Shown here: piece by piece, positions 33,558 through 42,109 of the stretch
Layout: each line of letters starts with the position of its first letter
Position numbering within the stretch: the first letter of the stretch is position 1
Source of the DNA: an uncultured Alphaproteobacteria bacterium
GTDB taxonomy: Bacteria; Pseudomonadota; Alphaproteobacteria; RF32; CAG-239
Reading direction: 5' to 3'
NCBI GenBank assembly: GCA_944390905.1
Contig: CALXRR010000006.1
Span: forward strand, 1 to 53,626
DNA: 53,626 nucleotides
The notes under the pieces: generated by a model
Database searches by the model: none
What the model saw: the letters and a program-made list of their open reading frames with translations, nothing else
What the model was told of the DNA's origin: nothing
Program-made: the position numbers and the translations under genes

Positions 33558-35090
33558 TTATTTTACCAATGGGCGGAAACGTTTGAGCTCGGTAAGGCGA
33601 TAACCGGTATAAGTTCCCAACAGCATCACCAAGAACAATACCACCAAATTCAGCTCGTTGAAAGCAAACATAATGTAGCGAATGGTCTCATTGCAAATCA
33701 CGGCATAAGTCGCCAGAGCTGCAATCAAGCTGAAAATAATCTCACGGCAGGAGTTAAACGCCCCTTCTTCTTCCCAAGTTATGGAAGCGCGCTCAATAAT
33801 CCACGCCATAATGATAATCGGGAAGAAAGTCGCCGATGAAGCAATTGATGAATCAAAACGATACCCGATGATAGTCATAAGTTGAATAATCAAAATTACG
33901 CAGATTACCACGGCGGAGATTCTCGGCACCAACAACAGGTTGAGTCGTGTAAACAAAGCTCTGATGAGCAACCCGACCACCATGATAATGGCAAAGCAAA
34001 CAATTCCGGGAATAAGACCGGTTTTCACCAAAGCCATAGCTAATAACATCGGCGTAAAAGTCCCCATGGTTGACAGCCCGACAAAGTTTCTGATAACAGC
34101 AATGACTAAAATCGCCAGCGGAAAAATCATCAACCACTTCAAATTGTTCTGCTGATTTACCGGTAGGTTATAGATGGAATAATCAAAGGCATCTTTGTCA
34201 TTGGCGAGCTTAGCGCGTTTTCCGGCCAAACTGAAAGAAGATGTGACCGATTTCAAGACCGAGAACTTCACAACGGAGTCGGTTCCTCCTTCAATATCCA
34301 ATAAAGAAGTCCCGCCTCGTTGGATAATCACAAAATCCTTAGGCAGACCGATTTGCCCTGTCGAAAGGTTATAGAGTTTCCACCTTCCATCAACATAAGC
34401 CTCCAACATCAAATCCGGAGCAAAAGATTGCTTGTCTTCAACCAGCTTGATACCTCTGGCCAATCGAGACGGAATCTTTTTATATGCCAATAAGGAAGAT
34501 ATGATTTCCGCCACATCTTTAGGAGTTTTCTTTAGTGGCATAAAAGCAGTAACGGTCGGCTCGGGAGGAGTCTGATTAAAGATTCTGATAATCTGCTGCG
34601 GCAAATCCCCCGGTTGAGTTTTAGCTAAAGCTATAATTTCATCAGCAACGGCCTTTTGCTTTTCTTCCCAGACCGGAGCCTCCGGAGCCGGTGGAGTAGG
34701 GGCCGTTACTTTACCCTTAGCAGCTTCATTATCAAATAACAAAATACGATAATATACGTTTTGGATTCCCTCTTTACCGTCCGCTTCCAGAATCAAACGT
34801 CCGTTTTCGATTTTCGAAGCATAACCCGGAGCAACAATATCCTGGTCCAGCACTTTGTACTCATTGCTGGATTTAGGCGTGGCTAAAGAAATTTTTATCG
34901 GGTTCCCGTCCGCTTCAAAAGATACATCAGCTTCCACGGTCCACACATTTGTTTTGGTTTTAGGGAATAGCGAAAACCCCCAGTAATTGATTTTGTAATA
35001 CATTGCATATCCGGCATATACGACGGATGCCAACAAAAACAAAGTCAGAATAAAGCGGATTGTTACCAATTTTTTAAGTCTGTATAACAT
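33558..35090 (-). CDS. Inactive transglutaminase-like domain fused to a 7TM membrane domain
   Basis: The 510-aa protein has a first membrane helix (FILTLFLLASVVYAGYAMYY) and a large extracytoplasmic region. Around residues 200-260 this contains a transglutaminase-like segment (IPSRLARGIKLV, YVDGRWKLYNLSTG) without an evident Cys-His-Asp triad. A block of about seven membrane helices follows (LKWLMIFPLAILVIAVIRN to AFNELNLVVLFLVMLLGTY). The family is annotated as inactive transglutaminase fused to 7TM. It lies between a retropepsin lipoprotein and an ATP-grasp gene, so the three probably act together in an envelope stress or modification system. Confidence 0.88.
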   Translation of the reverse strand: MLYRLKKLVTIRFILTLFLLASVVYAGYAMYYKINYWGFSLFPKTKTNVWTVEADVSFEADGNPIKISLATPKSSNEYKVLDQDIVAPGYASKIENGRLILEADGKEGIQNVYYRILLFDNEAAKGKVTAPTPPAPEAPVWEEKQKAVADEIIALAKTQPGDLPQQIIRIFNQTPPEPTVTAFMPLKKTPKDVAEIISSLLAYKKIPSRLARGIKLVEDKQSFAPDLMLEAYVDGRWKLYNLSTGQIGLPKDFVIIQRGGTSLLDIEGGTDSVVKFSVLKSVTSSFSLAGKRAKLANDKDAFDYSIYNLPVNQQNNLKWLMIFPLAILVIAVIRNFVGLSTMGTFTPMLLAMALVKTGLIPGIVCFAIIMVVGLLIRALFTRLNLLLVPRISAVVICVILIIQLMTIIGYRFDSSIASSATFFPIIIMAWIIERASITWEEEGAFNSCREIIFSLIAALATYAVICNETIRYIMFAFNELNLVVLFLVMLLGTYTGYRLTELKRFRPLVK

Positions 35091-35111
35091 TTCAAGCCAC
35101 CATTGTGAAAG

Positions 35112-35648
35112 TTATTTTAAGGTGTTGGAAAGAGCCGTATCCACCACGGCGCGACCGGTCAAAATATTTCTGCCGACCAGTACCTGATAAGTAAATTTGT
35201 CGCGGTCAGCCAAAGTAAATTTAACATTAGACATAAGCACATTGCCCATTTTAATATTCATTGCGACGACATAGCGTTTTTCGTGCTGATTTATACGTAC
35301 GATTTCAGTAACTTTAACGATAGGTTTTTCAAAATGGTGCTTTTCCCCGTTTTGTCGGTTTATAATATCAAAAGCGACCCATTTTTCACCGTCTCTTTCA
35401 AAAGGTTTGATATTGTCGGCATCAATTGAAGACGTCTCGGCACCGGTATCGATTCTGGCCTCCAGAGGAAACTTTAGCGGCAAAACATATACCGGCTCGA
35501 CTTGCCCGATAACGCCCAGAGCATGAGTCTTGACCGGCTTTTTAACCTCGACTGCGGGCACTATTTCGGGCATTTGTTTAGGATTCGTCTGGCAAGCGGC
35601 AGCCAGCAGGCATAAAGATAAAGAAAAAAACTTAAAAAACTTTGTCAT
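35112..35648 (-). CDS. Retropepsin-like aspartic protease lipoprotein
   Basis: The 178-aa protein is secreted with a lipobox LAAAC (Cys19). The aspartic protease-like motif RIDTGAETSS (Asp67 as catalytic candidate) and the later GRNILTGRAVVDTALS flank are as in the family annotated as ATP-dependent zinc protease or DUF785/RimB, now thought to be retropepsin-like. Such proteins act as dimers or with a membrane partner. Operon order retropepsin, 7TM, ATP-grasp. The ATG at 35648 has AAAGGTC upstream. The name zinc protease should not be trusted without a test. Confidence 0.85.
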   Translation of the reverse strand: MTKFFKFFSLSLCLLAAACQTNPKQMPEIVPAVEVKKPVKTHALGVIGQVEPVYVLPLKFPLEARIDTGAETSSIDADNIKPFERDGEKWVAFDIINRQNGEKHHFEKPIVKVTEIVRINQHEKRYVVAMNIKMGNVLMSNVKFTLADRDKFTYQVLVGRNILTGRAVVDTALSNTLK

Positions 35649-35794
35649 GACCTTTAGATTCTTAATAAAAAATTAAACAAACTTAGGTTATTTACGAACA
35701 AAATCACAAAAAAGTAAAGCCAAATTTATCTCCTCTGTATAAAACATTCAGTGAGATGATTTGTAGATATCCGCCAGAGTAAAGGTTAAGCCAG

Positions 35795-36721
35795 TTGAAT
35801 CACGAAAGCCAAGACAGAAAAGCCCGCATAGCAAAGATAAAGCGCTATAAACAGCTCAAACGCCTCCAGCAATGCCGCCGCAAAACCCGACTTAATATTG
35901 TTGCGGCCAAAATGTTGACTTACGCTTCGGTTCCGGTTTTATCGCTGAGTCCTTCACTTGATAACGGCAGCTTAGCCGAAGCCCGCGGATATAATAATGA
36001 AGAGATGATTATCGCTACCGATAAGGTTGTAGATATAAAACATCTTCAAACCGTAGCTCTTAACAACTACGATATTAGCACCGCGGTTAATAATATAGTG
36101 GCCAATGACGGAGCAGAGTTTTTGGCTCAGCTTAATCGCCGCTTTAGCGATATCAGCAGCCGCCCCAAAGGCCGCGAGCGTAAAGCATATACAAGTGAAC
36201 TTTACGGTAATATAAACTATTGCAATATGGCGGTGGTGCAAACACTTAAAGACACAGATACCGACTATCTGGCAGATTTTTTGAATAACCTTCAAAATCC
36301 GGCCTTGTGCCAAAGTTTTATCAAATATATCGAACAAACTCATCCTGATTGCATCCGCTATGCTGATGACATCAGCCGTACCGAACTCAAGAAGGGTGAT
36401 ATTTTGGTAATGAATGTTAGCCGTCGCAACCAATCAAGTGCGATCACCTCAAGCGGCAAACATACCGTTACTTATGACGGCGAAGATTTGATTAGTTTTA
36501 ACTCTGAGAGCCGCTATAAACCAAGCCATGAGAGCGGACATATTATAAATATGGATAAGATACGCGAAAAAGAGCTCCGCCGCAAGCTTCAAACCATGAG
36601 CAAAACCGAAGCTGTTTTTTATCTTATCTCGCTTGAAAACAAAACTCAGCTGGCACAAAGCAAGACTAAAGTTTTGTCACCGCAGATTTTGGCTCAAAAT
36701 GTGAGCATTGGCGGCCGCTGA
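35795..36721 (+). CDS. Putative exported papain-like (NlpC/P60 or CHAP type) hydrolase, 308 aa
   Basis: The gene starts with TTG (35795) and AAGG 9 nt upstream. It has an unusually long basic N-terminal region (residues 1-38), then a hydrophobic signal-like stretch (AKMLTYASVPVLSLSPSL). The core suggests a papain-like fold: NYCNMAVVQ (Cys143) as nucleophile, KKGDILVMNVSR and GKHTVTYDG (His223) as the His strand, in the order of CHAP/NlpC enzymes. The final segment is helical and basic. Divergent from the retropepsin operon. A peptidoglycan or protein amidase role is an inference; the family was not recognised by name. Confidence 0.65.
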   Translation: MNHESQDRKARIAKIKRYKQLKRLQQCRRKTRLNIVAAKMLTYASVPVLSLSPSLDNGSLAEARGYNNEEMIIATDKVVDIKHLQTVALNNYDISTAVNNIVANDGAEFLAQLNRRFSDISSRPKGRERKAYTSELYGNINYCNMAVVQTLKDTDTDYLADFLNNLQNPALCQSFIKYIEQTHPDCIRYADDISRTELKKGDILVMNVSRRNQSSAITSSGKHTVTYDGEDLISFNSESRYKPSHESGHIINMDKIREKELRRKLQTMSKTEAVFYLISLENKTQLAQSKTKVLSPQILAQNVSIGGR

Positions 36722-36731
36722 ATATTTTTGT

Positions 36732-36760
36732 TTGACAAATTTCAAGCAAAGTCCTAATAT
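36732..36760 (+). promoter_or_regulatory. Promoter of the 75-aa orphan gene
   Basis: TTGACA (36732-36737), 17-bp spacer, TAATAT (36755-36760). It lies just after the stop of the papain-like gene, so the small gene is separately transcribed. Confidence 0.75.
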
Positions 36761-36798
36761 CAGCCCACAATTTGTATTACTTTAAAAATTATTATGTT

Positions 36799-37026
36799 AT
36801 GAAAAAAGAAGATTTTATTCAGATTTTTCCGAAAGAGGCCGAGGCAATAAAACATTCGCCTAACGTCCCGTTTCAAGGAACCATAGGTCTACCGTGCAAT
36901 AACGTTGTTCCCGAGTGCTGGATTTTGTTTTTGGAAGACGAACGGGGAAGACGTACATTGGTTTGTGAAAGGTCAGGGCATTCTTATACCATGGAAGGCC
37001 ATGTTCCTTATAAAGAAATATCTTGA
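36799..37026 (+). CDS. Small hypothetical protein, 75 aa
   Basis: The sequence begins MKKEDFIQIFPKEAEAI. It has two Cys (GLPCNNVVPECWILF and LVCERSGHSY) and no signal peptide. I do not recognise it. The start at 36799 lacks a clear Shine-Dalgarno sequence; the frame opens at a TTG at 36772. It has a near-consensus promoter (36732-36760) and a strong terminator (37035-37078), so it is a genuine stand-alone unit and not just a chance frame. The compact Cys/His content could be a small metal site, but that is a guess. Confidence 0.65.
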   Translation: MKKEDFIQIFPKEAEAIKHSPNVPFQGTIGLPCNNVVPECWILFLEDERGRRTLVCERSGHSYTMEGHVPYKEIS

Positions 37027-37034
37027 ACTATGTA

Positions 37035-37078
37035 AGCGGAAGCATTTTCTGTTAAAAGAAAATCCTTCCGCTTTTTTT
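37035..37078 (+). terminator. Terminator of the 75-aa gene
   Basis: AGCGGAAG (37035-37042) and CTTCCGCT (37065-37072), with an inner ATTTTCT/AGAAAAT stem, then a T-run. Confidence 0.9.
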
Positions 37079-37192
37079 ATATACAAGCTGTAATATCCAC
37101 AGAAATACAATTTTTTTTAAAATAGTGGAAATTTAAAACGAATATAGTAGCTTATAAGCAGAAGTTTTTTAACTCAAAGAGGATTGAGAACC

Positions 37193-38359
37193 ATGCTGCA
37201 TAAAAAATTTTTATTGGTATTTATAGGACTGCTAAGCCTTAACGCTTGTAAAGAAGCAAAGAATGATAATGCTGCCGCCCCTCGAGAAATGACAGTTAAA
37301 GCCATGAGAGTAACCCCGCAGGATATTCCGCTTAGTTTTGAATATCCCGCACGAGCCCAAGGTTCCAAGGAGGTTCAAGTCAGAGCCAGAGTCGGTGGCA
37401 TTCTGCTTAAAAGAAATTATATTGAAGGCTCAAGAGTTAAAGCCGGAGATGTTTTGTTTGAAATTGATCCCGCTCAATATCAGGTAGCATTAGAAAAAGC
37501 CAAAGCTCAATTAGCCCAAAACAAAGCTCAATTGTTGTCAGCACAGCAGGATTGGGCTCGTATATCCCAACTGTTCAAGCAAAGAGTCGTTAGTGAAAAG
37601 TCTAAAGATGACAGCAAAGCCACCTTGGATGCAGCTCAAGCTGCAGTACAAATGGCGCAGGCACAAGTAGACGAAGCACAGCTTAATCTTGATTATACCA
37701 AGGTTACGGCTCCTGTCAGTGGTATCACCAGCTTAGAGACCCAGTCCGAAGGCAGCCTGATTTCCGCAACGGGTAATGACAGCCTTTTAACCAATATCAC
37801 TCAGATTGACCCGATTTATGTTATTTTCTCCGCCTCTGAAAGTGAAATCTACTCCTTAACCAACATGAGCGAAAAAGGTCAAATCAAAACCCCCTATAAC
37901 GGTGGAGAGATAAAGGCAAAGCTTAAGTACTCTTCAGGTGATACTTATTCTCATGAAGGAGATATCAATTTTATTAACCCCAGCATAGACGAAACCACCG
38001 GAACCATCAAGCTTCGAGCTGTATTTCCTAATCCGGAAGGGAGACTTAAACCAGGTCAGTTTGTCCGCTTGGTAATGGAAGGCTTAATCCGCATGAACGC
38101 TTTGGTCGTTCCTCAAGAGGCCGTAATGCAAGGAGCCACCGGACCTTTTGTTTATACCTTAAATGAACAAGGCTTGGTTGAAACCAAAAACATTCAGACC
38201 GGACTTTCTACCAGCGATGGCGGCTGGATAGTCGATGCTGGCTTAAACTCTGGCGATATAGTAATCACCAGTGGACTTTTGAAGATTCGCAACGGCATGC
38301 CGGTTAAAGCTGAAATCGCCACGGAAGAAGTAGCATCCTCCGCTGGTGAGACCTTGTAA
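37193..38359 (+). CDS. RND efflux periplasmic adaptor (AcrA/MexA family lipoprotein)
   Basis: The 388-aa protein has a signal with lipobox LSLNAC, then the lipoyl-like and beta-barrel halves of a membrane fusion protein (VRARVGGILLKRNYIEGSRVKAGDVLFEID, VTAPVSGITSLETQSEGSL, GRLKPGQFVRLVME). A coiled-coil hairpin of about residues 95-165 has Gln/Ala heptads (AKAQLAQNKAQLL, AQAAVQMAQAQV). It links the inner-membrane pump to an outer-membrane channel. Start set at the ATG 37193, with GAGG 10 nt upstream; a TTG at 37184 opens the frame. It is followed at once by the pump. No TolC gene or TetR-type regulator is adjacent. Confidence 0.92.
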   Translation: MLHKKFLLVFIGLLSLNACKEAKNDNAAAPREMTVKAMRVTPQDIPLSFEYPARAQGSKEVQVRARVGGILLKRNYIEGSRVKAGDVLFEIDPAQYQVALEKAKAQLAQNKAQLLSAQQDWARISQLFKQRVVSEKSKDDSKATLDAAQAAVQMAQAQVDEAQLNLDYTKVTAPVSGITSLETQSEGSLISATGNDSLLTNITQIDPIYVIFSASESEIYSLTNMSEKGQIKTPYNGGEIKAKLKYSSGDTYSHEGDINFINPSIDETTGTIKLRAVFPNPEGRLKPGQFVRLVMEGLIRMNALVVPQEAVMQGATGPFVYTLNEQGLVETKNIQTGLSTSDGGWIVDAGLNSGDIVITSGLLKIRNGMPVKAEIATEEVASSAGETL

Positions 38360-38379
38360 AATTTATATAGGAAAAAACA

Positions 38380-41300
38380 ATGTTTTCAAAATTTTTCATT
38401 GAACGGCCTATTTTTGCAACTGTATTGTCTTTGATTATAGTTTTGGCCGGACTTGTAGCCATGAAGGCTCTTCCGGTAGAGCAATACCCGAATATTGTTC
38501 CGACCGAAATTCAAATCTCTGCCAGCTATCCCGGAGCCACAGCTGAGGTTTTGGCTGATACCGTTGCCGCCCCGATAGAACAAGAAGTCAACGGCGTGCA
38601 GGATATGATATATATGTATTCAACCTCCACCTCCAGCGGCTATCTGACGATTGGTGTAGTTTTTGACATTGGTACGGACCCAGACCAAGCTACGATAGAT
38701 GTTAATAATAAAGTTCAAGCCGCCACGCCTAAACTTCCGAGTGAAGTTACCAAAAACGGCGTTACGGTAGAGCAAAAATCGAACTCGATTCTCCAAGTAG
38801 TTATGATGAAGTCTGATACCGAACGTTATGATACGGTTTATGTTTCTAACTATGCGTTGTTGAATGTTTTGGATGAAATCAAACGTATCAAAGGTGTTGG
38901 TAGTGCCTCGCTTTTTGCCTCGCAAGACTATTCCATGAGGATTTGGCTGAGCCCGGATAAGCTTGCCGACCATAACTTAACGCCGCAAGATGTTATCACC
39001 GCAATTCAAGAGCAAAACTCTCAGTTTGCGGCCGGACAATTTGGTCAAGAACCTATGGATGAAGCACAACCCTATACTTATTCAGTCAACACCAAAGGTC
39101 GCCTGATAAATAAGGAAGAATTTGGCAACATTATACTGAAGAGCGATAGCGATACCGCGATGCTCAAGCTCAAAGACGTAGCCCGTATTGAACTCGGCGC
39201 GCAGGATTATAGTGTAAGCTCCCAGTTCAACGGCGAAAAATCAGTCGCTTTTGCGGTTTATTTGCAGCCGGGAGCCAATGCGCTTGAGACCGCAGAGGCT
39301 GTCCAAGCTAAAATGGAAGAGCTATCCAAAAACTTTCCCGAAGGCATAAGCTATGCCATACCTTATGATACCACACTTTTCGTAAATGTATCAATTAAAG
39401 AGGTTATTCATACCTTTATTGAGGCAATTATACTGGTTATTTTGGTTGTGTATCTGTTTTTGCAGAATTTCCGCGCCACATTAATTCCGCTTCTGGCTGT
39501 TCCGGTGTCTATCATTGGAGCTTTTGCGGGAATGTATATGCTTGGGTTCTCCATCAACTTGTTGACCTTGTTTGGTTTGATATTAGCCATAGGTATCGTT
39601 GTTGATGACGCTATTATCGTGCTTGAAAATGTAGAGCGCTTAATGAGCGAAGAAGGCCTAAGCCCGAAAGAAGCCGCAGTTAAAGCGATGAAAGAAGTAT
39701 CCAGCGCCGTTGTTGCCGTTGCTTTGGTATTATCCTCAGTGTTTTTGCCGATTGCCTTTTTGGGCGGCATGACCGGCGTAATGTATAAACAATTTTCAGT
39801 AACGATAGCCGTGTCGGTTATTATATCGGCTTTTGTAGCCTTAACTTTGACCCCGTCACTCTGCGCATTGATTATCAAAAAAGAAGCCCACAAAAAAGAG
39901 CCATGGATATTTTTCCGCTGGTTTGATAAATTTTTTGAGGGCGTTACCGCGCTTTATTTGAAAGGGGTAAGCTTTTTGCTAAAGTACCGCAAGATTGCTA
40001 TCGCCGGTTTTATAGGCATATTGGTAGCCATTGCTTGGTTGTTCCGCATCATCCCCGGAGGGCTCGTTCCGTCAGAAGATATGGGCAATCTGTTAATGGC
40101 TTATGATATGCCGCCGGCATCTTCACTCCCCCGTACGGTAAAGCTTTCCAGTGCTGTTTCAGAAGAAGTAAAAAAGAACCCTAATGTTCGAGATATTTTG
40201 ACGATAAGCGGCTACAATATGCTCTCATCCAGCCAAAATACATATTCCGCCATTAGTTTTATTATTTTGACTGACTGGGATAAGCGTACCCAATCTGACC
40301 AGTCAGCTGCAGCATTGGCTCAGCAGTTTACAAGTATCGGAATGAGTCAACCCATGGGCTTGGGTTATGCCTTCAGTATGCCGCCGATTATGGGACTTAG
40401 CATGACCGGAGGTTTTGAAGCTTATGTTCAAAATAAAGTCGGAGCATCACCGGCCGAGCTGATGAAAAAGACTCAAGAGCTGGTTAATGCCGCCAATGAA
40501 CATCCGGCTTTAAGCAATGTCAAGACCACGTTTTCGGTATCAACGCCACAATATACGATAGAGCTTGACCGCGAAAAAGCTATGGCGATGGATATTCCGA
40601 TAAATACGATTTATGCGGTAATGCAGTCCACGTTTGGTAGCCTTTATGTTAATGACTTTACCTATTTGGGGCGCAATTTTAGGGTAACATTGCAGTCAGA
40701 GGCCAGATTCCGCCGTAGTCCGGATGACTTGCGCTATGTATACGTTAAATCGCAAAACGGTCAACTTGTTCCGCTGTCAAGCCTTATAAGCGTAAAACGA
40801 GTTACCGGACCAGAGTTGGTCAACCGCTTTAACATCTTCCCTGCAGCCAAAGTTTTGGGAGATCCTGCCCCTGGTTATAGCTCCGGCCAAGCCATTGAAG
40901 CAATGGAAGAGGTAGCCGCTAAAGTTTTGGGTACAGACTACAGCCTTTCATGGATAGGCTCGGCTTATCAGGAAAAGTTAGCCGGAGGAGCATCAACACA
41001 AGCCTTTATATTCGGATTGATAATGATTTTCCTGATATTATCAGCCCAATACGAAAAATGGTCATTGCCTTTTGTTGTTATTATGTCAGTTCCGTTTGCC
41101 GTATTCGGAGCTTTGCTGGCTATCTGGATAAGAGGTATAGATAATGACCTTTATTTCCAAGTCGGTCTGGTAACCTTAATAGGTCTGGCTGCTAAAAACG
41201 CGATTTTGATTGTAGAATTTGCGATGCAGCAAGTCCATGAAGGCAAGGATTGTGTTTCAGCTGCACTTGAAGCAGCCAAGCTTCGTTTCCGCCCGATAGT

Positions 41301-41529
41301 AATGACCTCACTGGCCTTTACGTTTGGTGTATTGCCTTTGGCAATCAGCAGCGGAGCCGGTGCCGCCAGCCGCCACGCTATCGGCACTGGTATGGTCGGA
41401 GGCATGTTGGTATCCACGTTCATATCAACCATGTTTGTCCCAATGATGTTTGTGATAATAGCCGAAAGGTTTATGAAGCAAAAGCCGCAAACATCTGATA
41501 CTCCGGCAGAGGCAACGCCCAAGCCATAA
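38380..41529 (+). CDS. RND multidrug efflux pump, AcrB/MexB family
   Basis: The 1049-aa protein has 12 membrane helices and two large periplasmic loops. The N-terminus FFIERPIFATVLSLIIVLAGLVAM is typical; later RND features are LFGLILAIGIVVDDAIIVLENV (proton-relay Asp pair in helix 4), FLPIAFLGGMTGVMYKQF and, near the end, LIGLAAKNAILIVEFA and RFRPIVMTSLAF. Normal length for hydrophobe/amphiphile exporters. It pumps drugs or bile-like compounds with the adaptor encoded just upstream; the outer membrane channel must be elsewhere. It is closed by a terminator at 41539-41572. Confidence 0.95.
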   Translation: MFSKFFIERPIFATVLSLIIVLAGLVAMKALPVEQYPNIVPTEIQISASYPGATAEVLADTVAAPIEQEVNGVQDMIYMYSTSTSSGYLTIGVVFDIGTDPDQATIDVNNKVQAATPKLPSEVTKNGVTVEQKSNSILQVVMMKSDTERYDTVYVSNYALLNVLDEIKRIKGVGSASLFASQDYSMRIWLSPDKLADHNLTPQDVITAIQEQNSQFAAGQFGQEPMDEAQPYTYSVNTKGRLINKEEFGNIILKSDSDTAMLKLKDVARIELGAQDYSVSSQFNGEKSVAFAVYLQPGANALETAEAVQAKMEELSKNFPEGISYAIPYDTTLFVNVSIKEVIHTFIEAIILVILVVYLFLQNFRATLIPLLAVPVSIIGAFAGMYMLGFSINLLTLFGLILAIGIVVDDAIIVLENVERLMSEEGLSPKEAAVKAMKEVSSAVVAVALVLSSVFLPIAFLGGMTGVMYKQFSVTIAVSVIISAFVALTLTPSLCALIIKKEAHKKEPWIFFRWFDKFFEGVTALYLKGVSFLLKYRKIAIAGFIGILVAIAWLFRIIPGGLVPSEDMGNLLMAYDMPPASSLPRTVKLSSAVSEEVKKNPNVRDILTISGYNMLSSSQNTYSAISFIILTDWDKRTQSDQSAAALAQQFTSIGMSQPMGLGYAFSMPPIMGLSMTGGFEAYVQNKVGASPAELMKKTQELVNAANEHPALSNVKTTFSVSTPQYTIELDREKAMAMDIPINTIYAVMQSTFGSLYVNDFTYLGRNFRVTLQSEARFRRSPDDLRYVYVKSQNGQLVPLSSLISVKRVTGPELVNRFNIFPAAKVLGDPAPGYSSGQAIEAMEEVAAKVLGTDYSLSWIGSAYQEKLAGGASTQAFIFGLIMIFLILSAQYEKWSLPFVVIMSVPFAVFGALLAIWIRGIDNDLYFQVGLVTLIGLAAKNAILIVEFAMQQVHEGKDCVSAALEAAKLRFRPIVMTSLAFTFGVLPLAISSGAGAASRHAIGTGMVGGMLVSTFISTMFVPMMFVIIAERFMKQKPQTSDTPAEATPKP

Positions 41530-41538
41530 AATAAAAAA

Positions 41539-41572
41539 AATCAAGCTTCCGAAAATAAGCTTGATTTTTTTT
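41539..41572 (+). terminator. Terminator of the RND operon
   Basis: AATCAAGCTT (41539-41548) and AAGCTTGATT (41557-41566), followed by a T-run. Confidence 0.88.
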
Positions 41573-41653
41573 ATGGTAATAACCAAATATTAAGATACCG
41601 CAATATACAATACTCCAAGCAATGGTTGTTGCGATAACTATAGAGTAGGGGAT

Positions 41654-41974
41654 ATGGATATCTTTTCAGAATTGCAAAATCGGCTGAAGAAATCAGGTGT
41701 CTTAATATTTTTTATCATGCTGTTTTTCTATTTCAGCTTTTATACCATCAACGGAGAAAGGGGAATTCGCCGTTATCTTCATTTACGTCAAGAAATCAGC
41801 TATGCCACTGAGGTTGCGGCCGAATATCATCGCCAAAAGACCGATTTAGAAAACAAGGTTCGCTTGCTTTCATCAGATAGTCTGGATTTGGATATGCTTG
41901 ATGAACGAGCCCGCACGATTCTTAATCTGGCTCAGCAAGATGAATTTATAATTCTTGACAGCTACGAAAAATAG
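41654..41974 (+). CDS. ftsB: FtsB/DivIC-like septum formation protein
   Basis: The 106-aa protein has a short cytoplasmic N-terminus, one membrane helix (GVLIFFIMLFFYFSFYTI) and a periplasmic coiled coil (RRYLHLRQEISYATEVAAEYHRQKTDLENKVRLL). A short C-terminal region has LDERARTILNLAQQDEFIIL, the typical FtsB/DivIC ending. FtsB joins FtsL and FtsQ in the divisome. The motif is short, so the call is by topology and end pattern. It is located 135 bp upstream of an M23 peptidase gene, with envelope genes following. Confidence 0.8.
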   Translation: MDIFSELQNRLKKSGVLIFFIMLFFYFSFYTINGERGIRRYLHLRQEISYATEVAAEYHRQKTDLENKVRLLSSDSLDLDMLDERARTILNLAQQDEFIILDSYEK

Positions 41975-42109
41975 ATATATAAGTCAGCATAAACAAAGGT
42001 TTAGTTTTTTGTTTTAATGTAAAGTAGGATAACTTTGCAAAAAAAGCTGTTTATTTTTGATTTATTTGCTATAACATAAACGGCATACAATAAAAGACGA
42101 ATTAAAGTT

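Noticed and set aside
33558..35090. Active transglutaminase
   Set aside because: No clear Cys-His-Asp triad; family is described as inactive.
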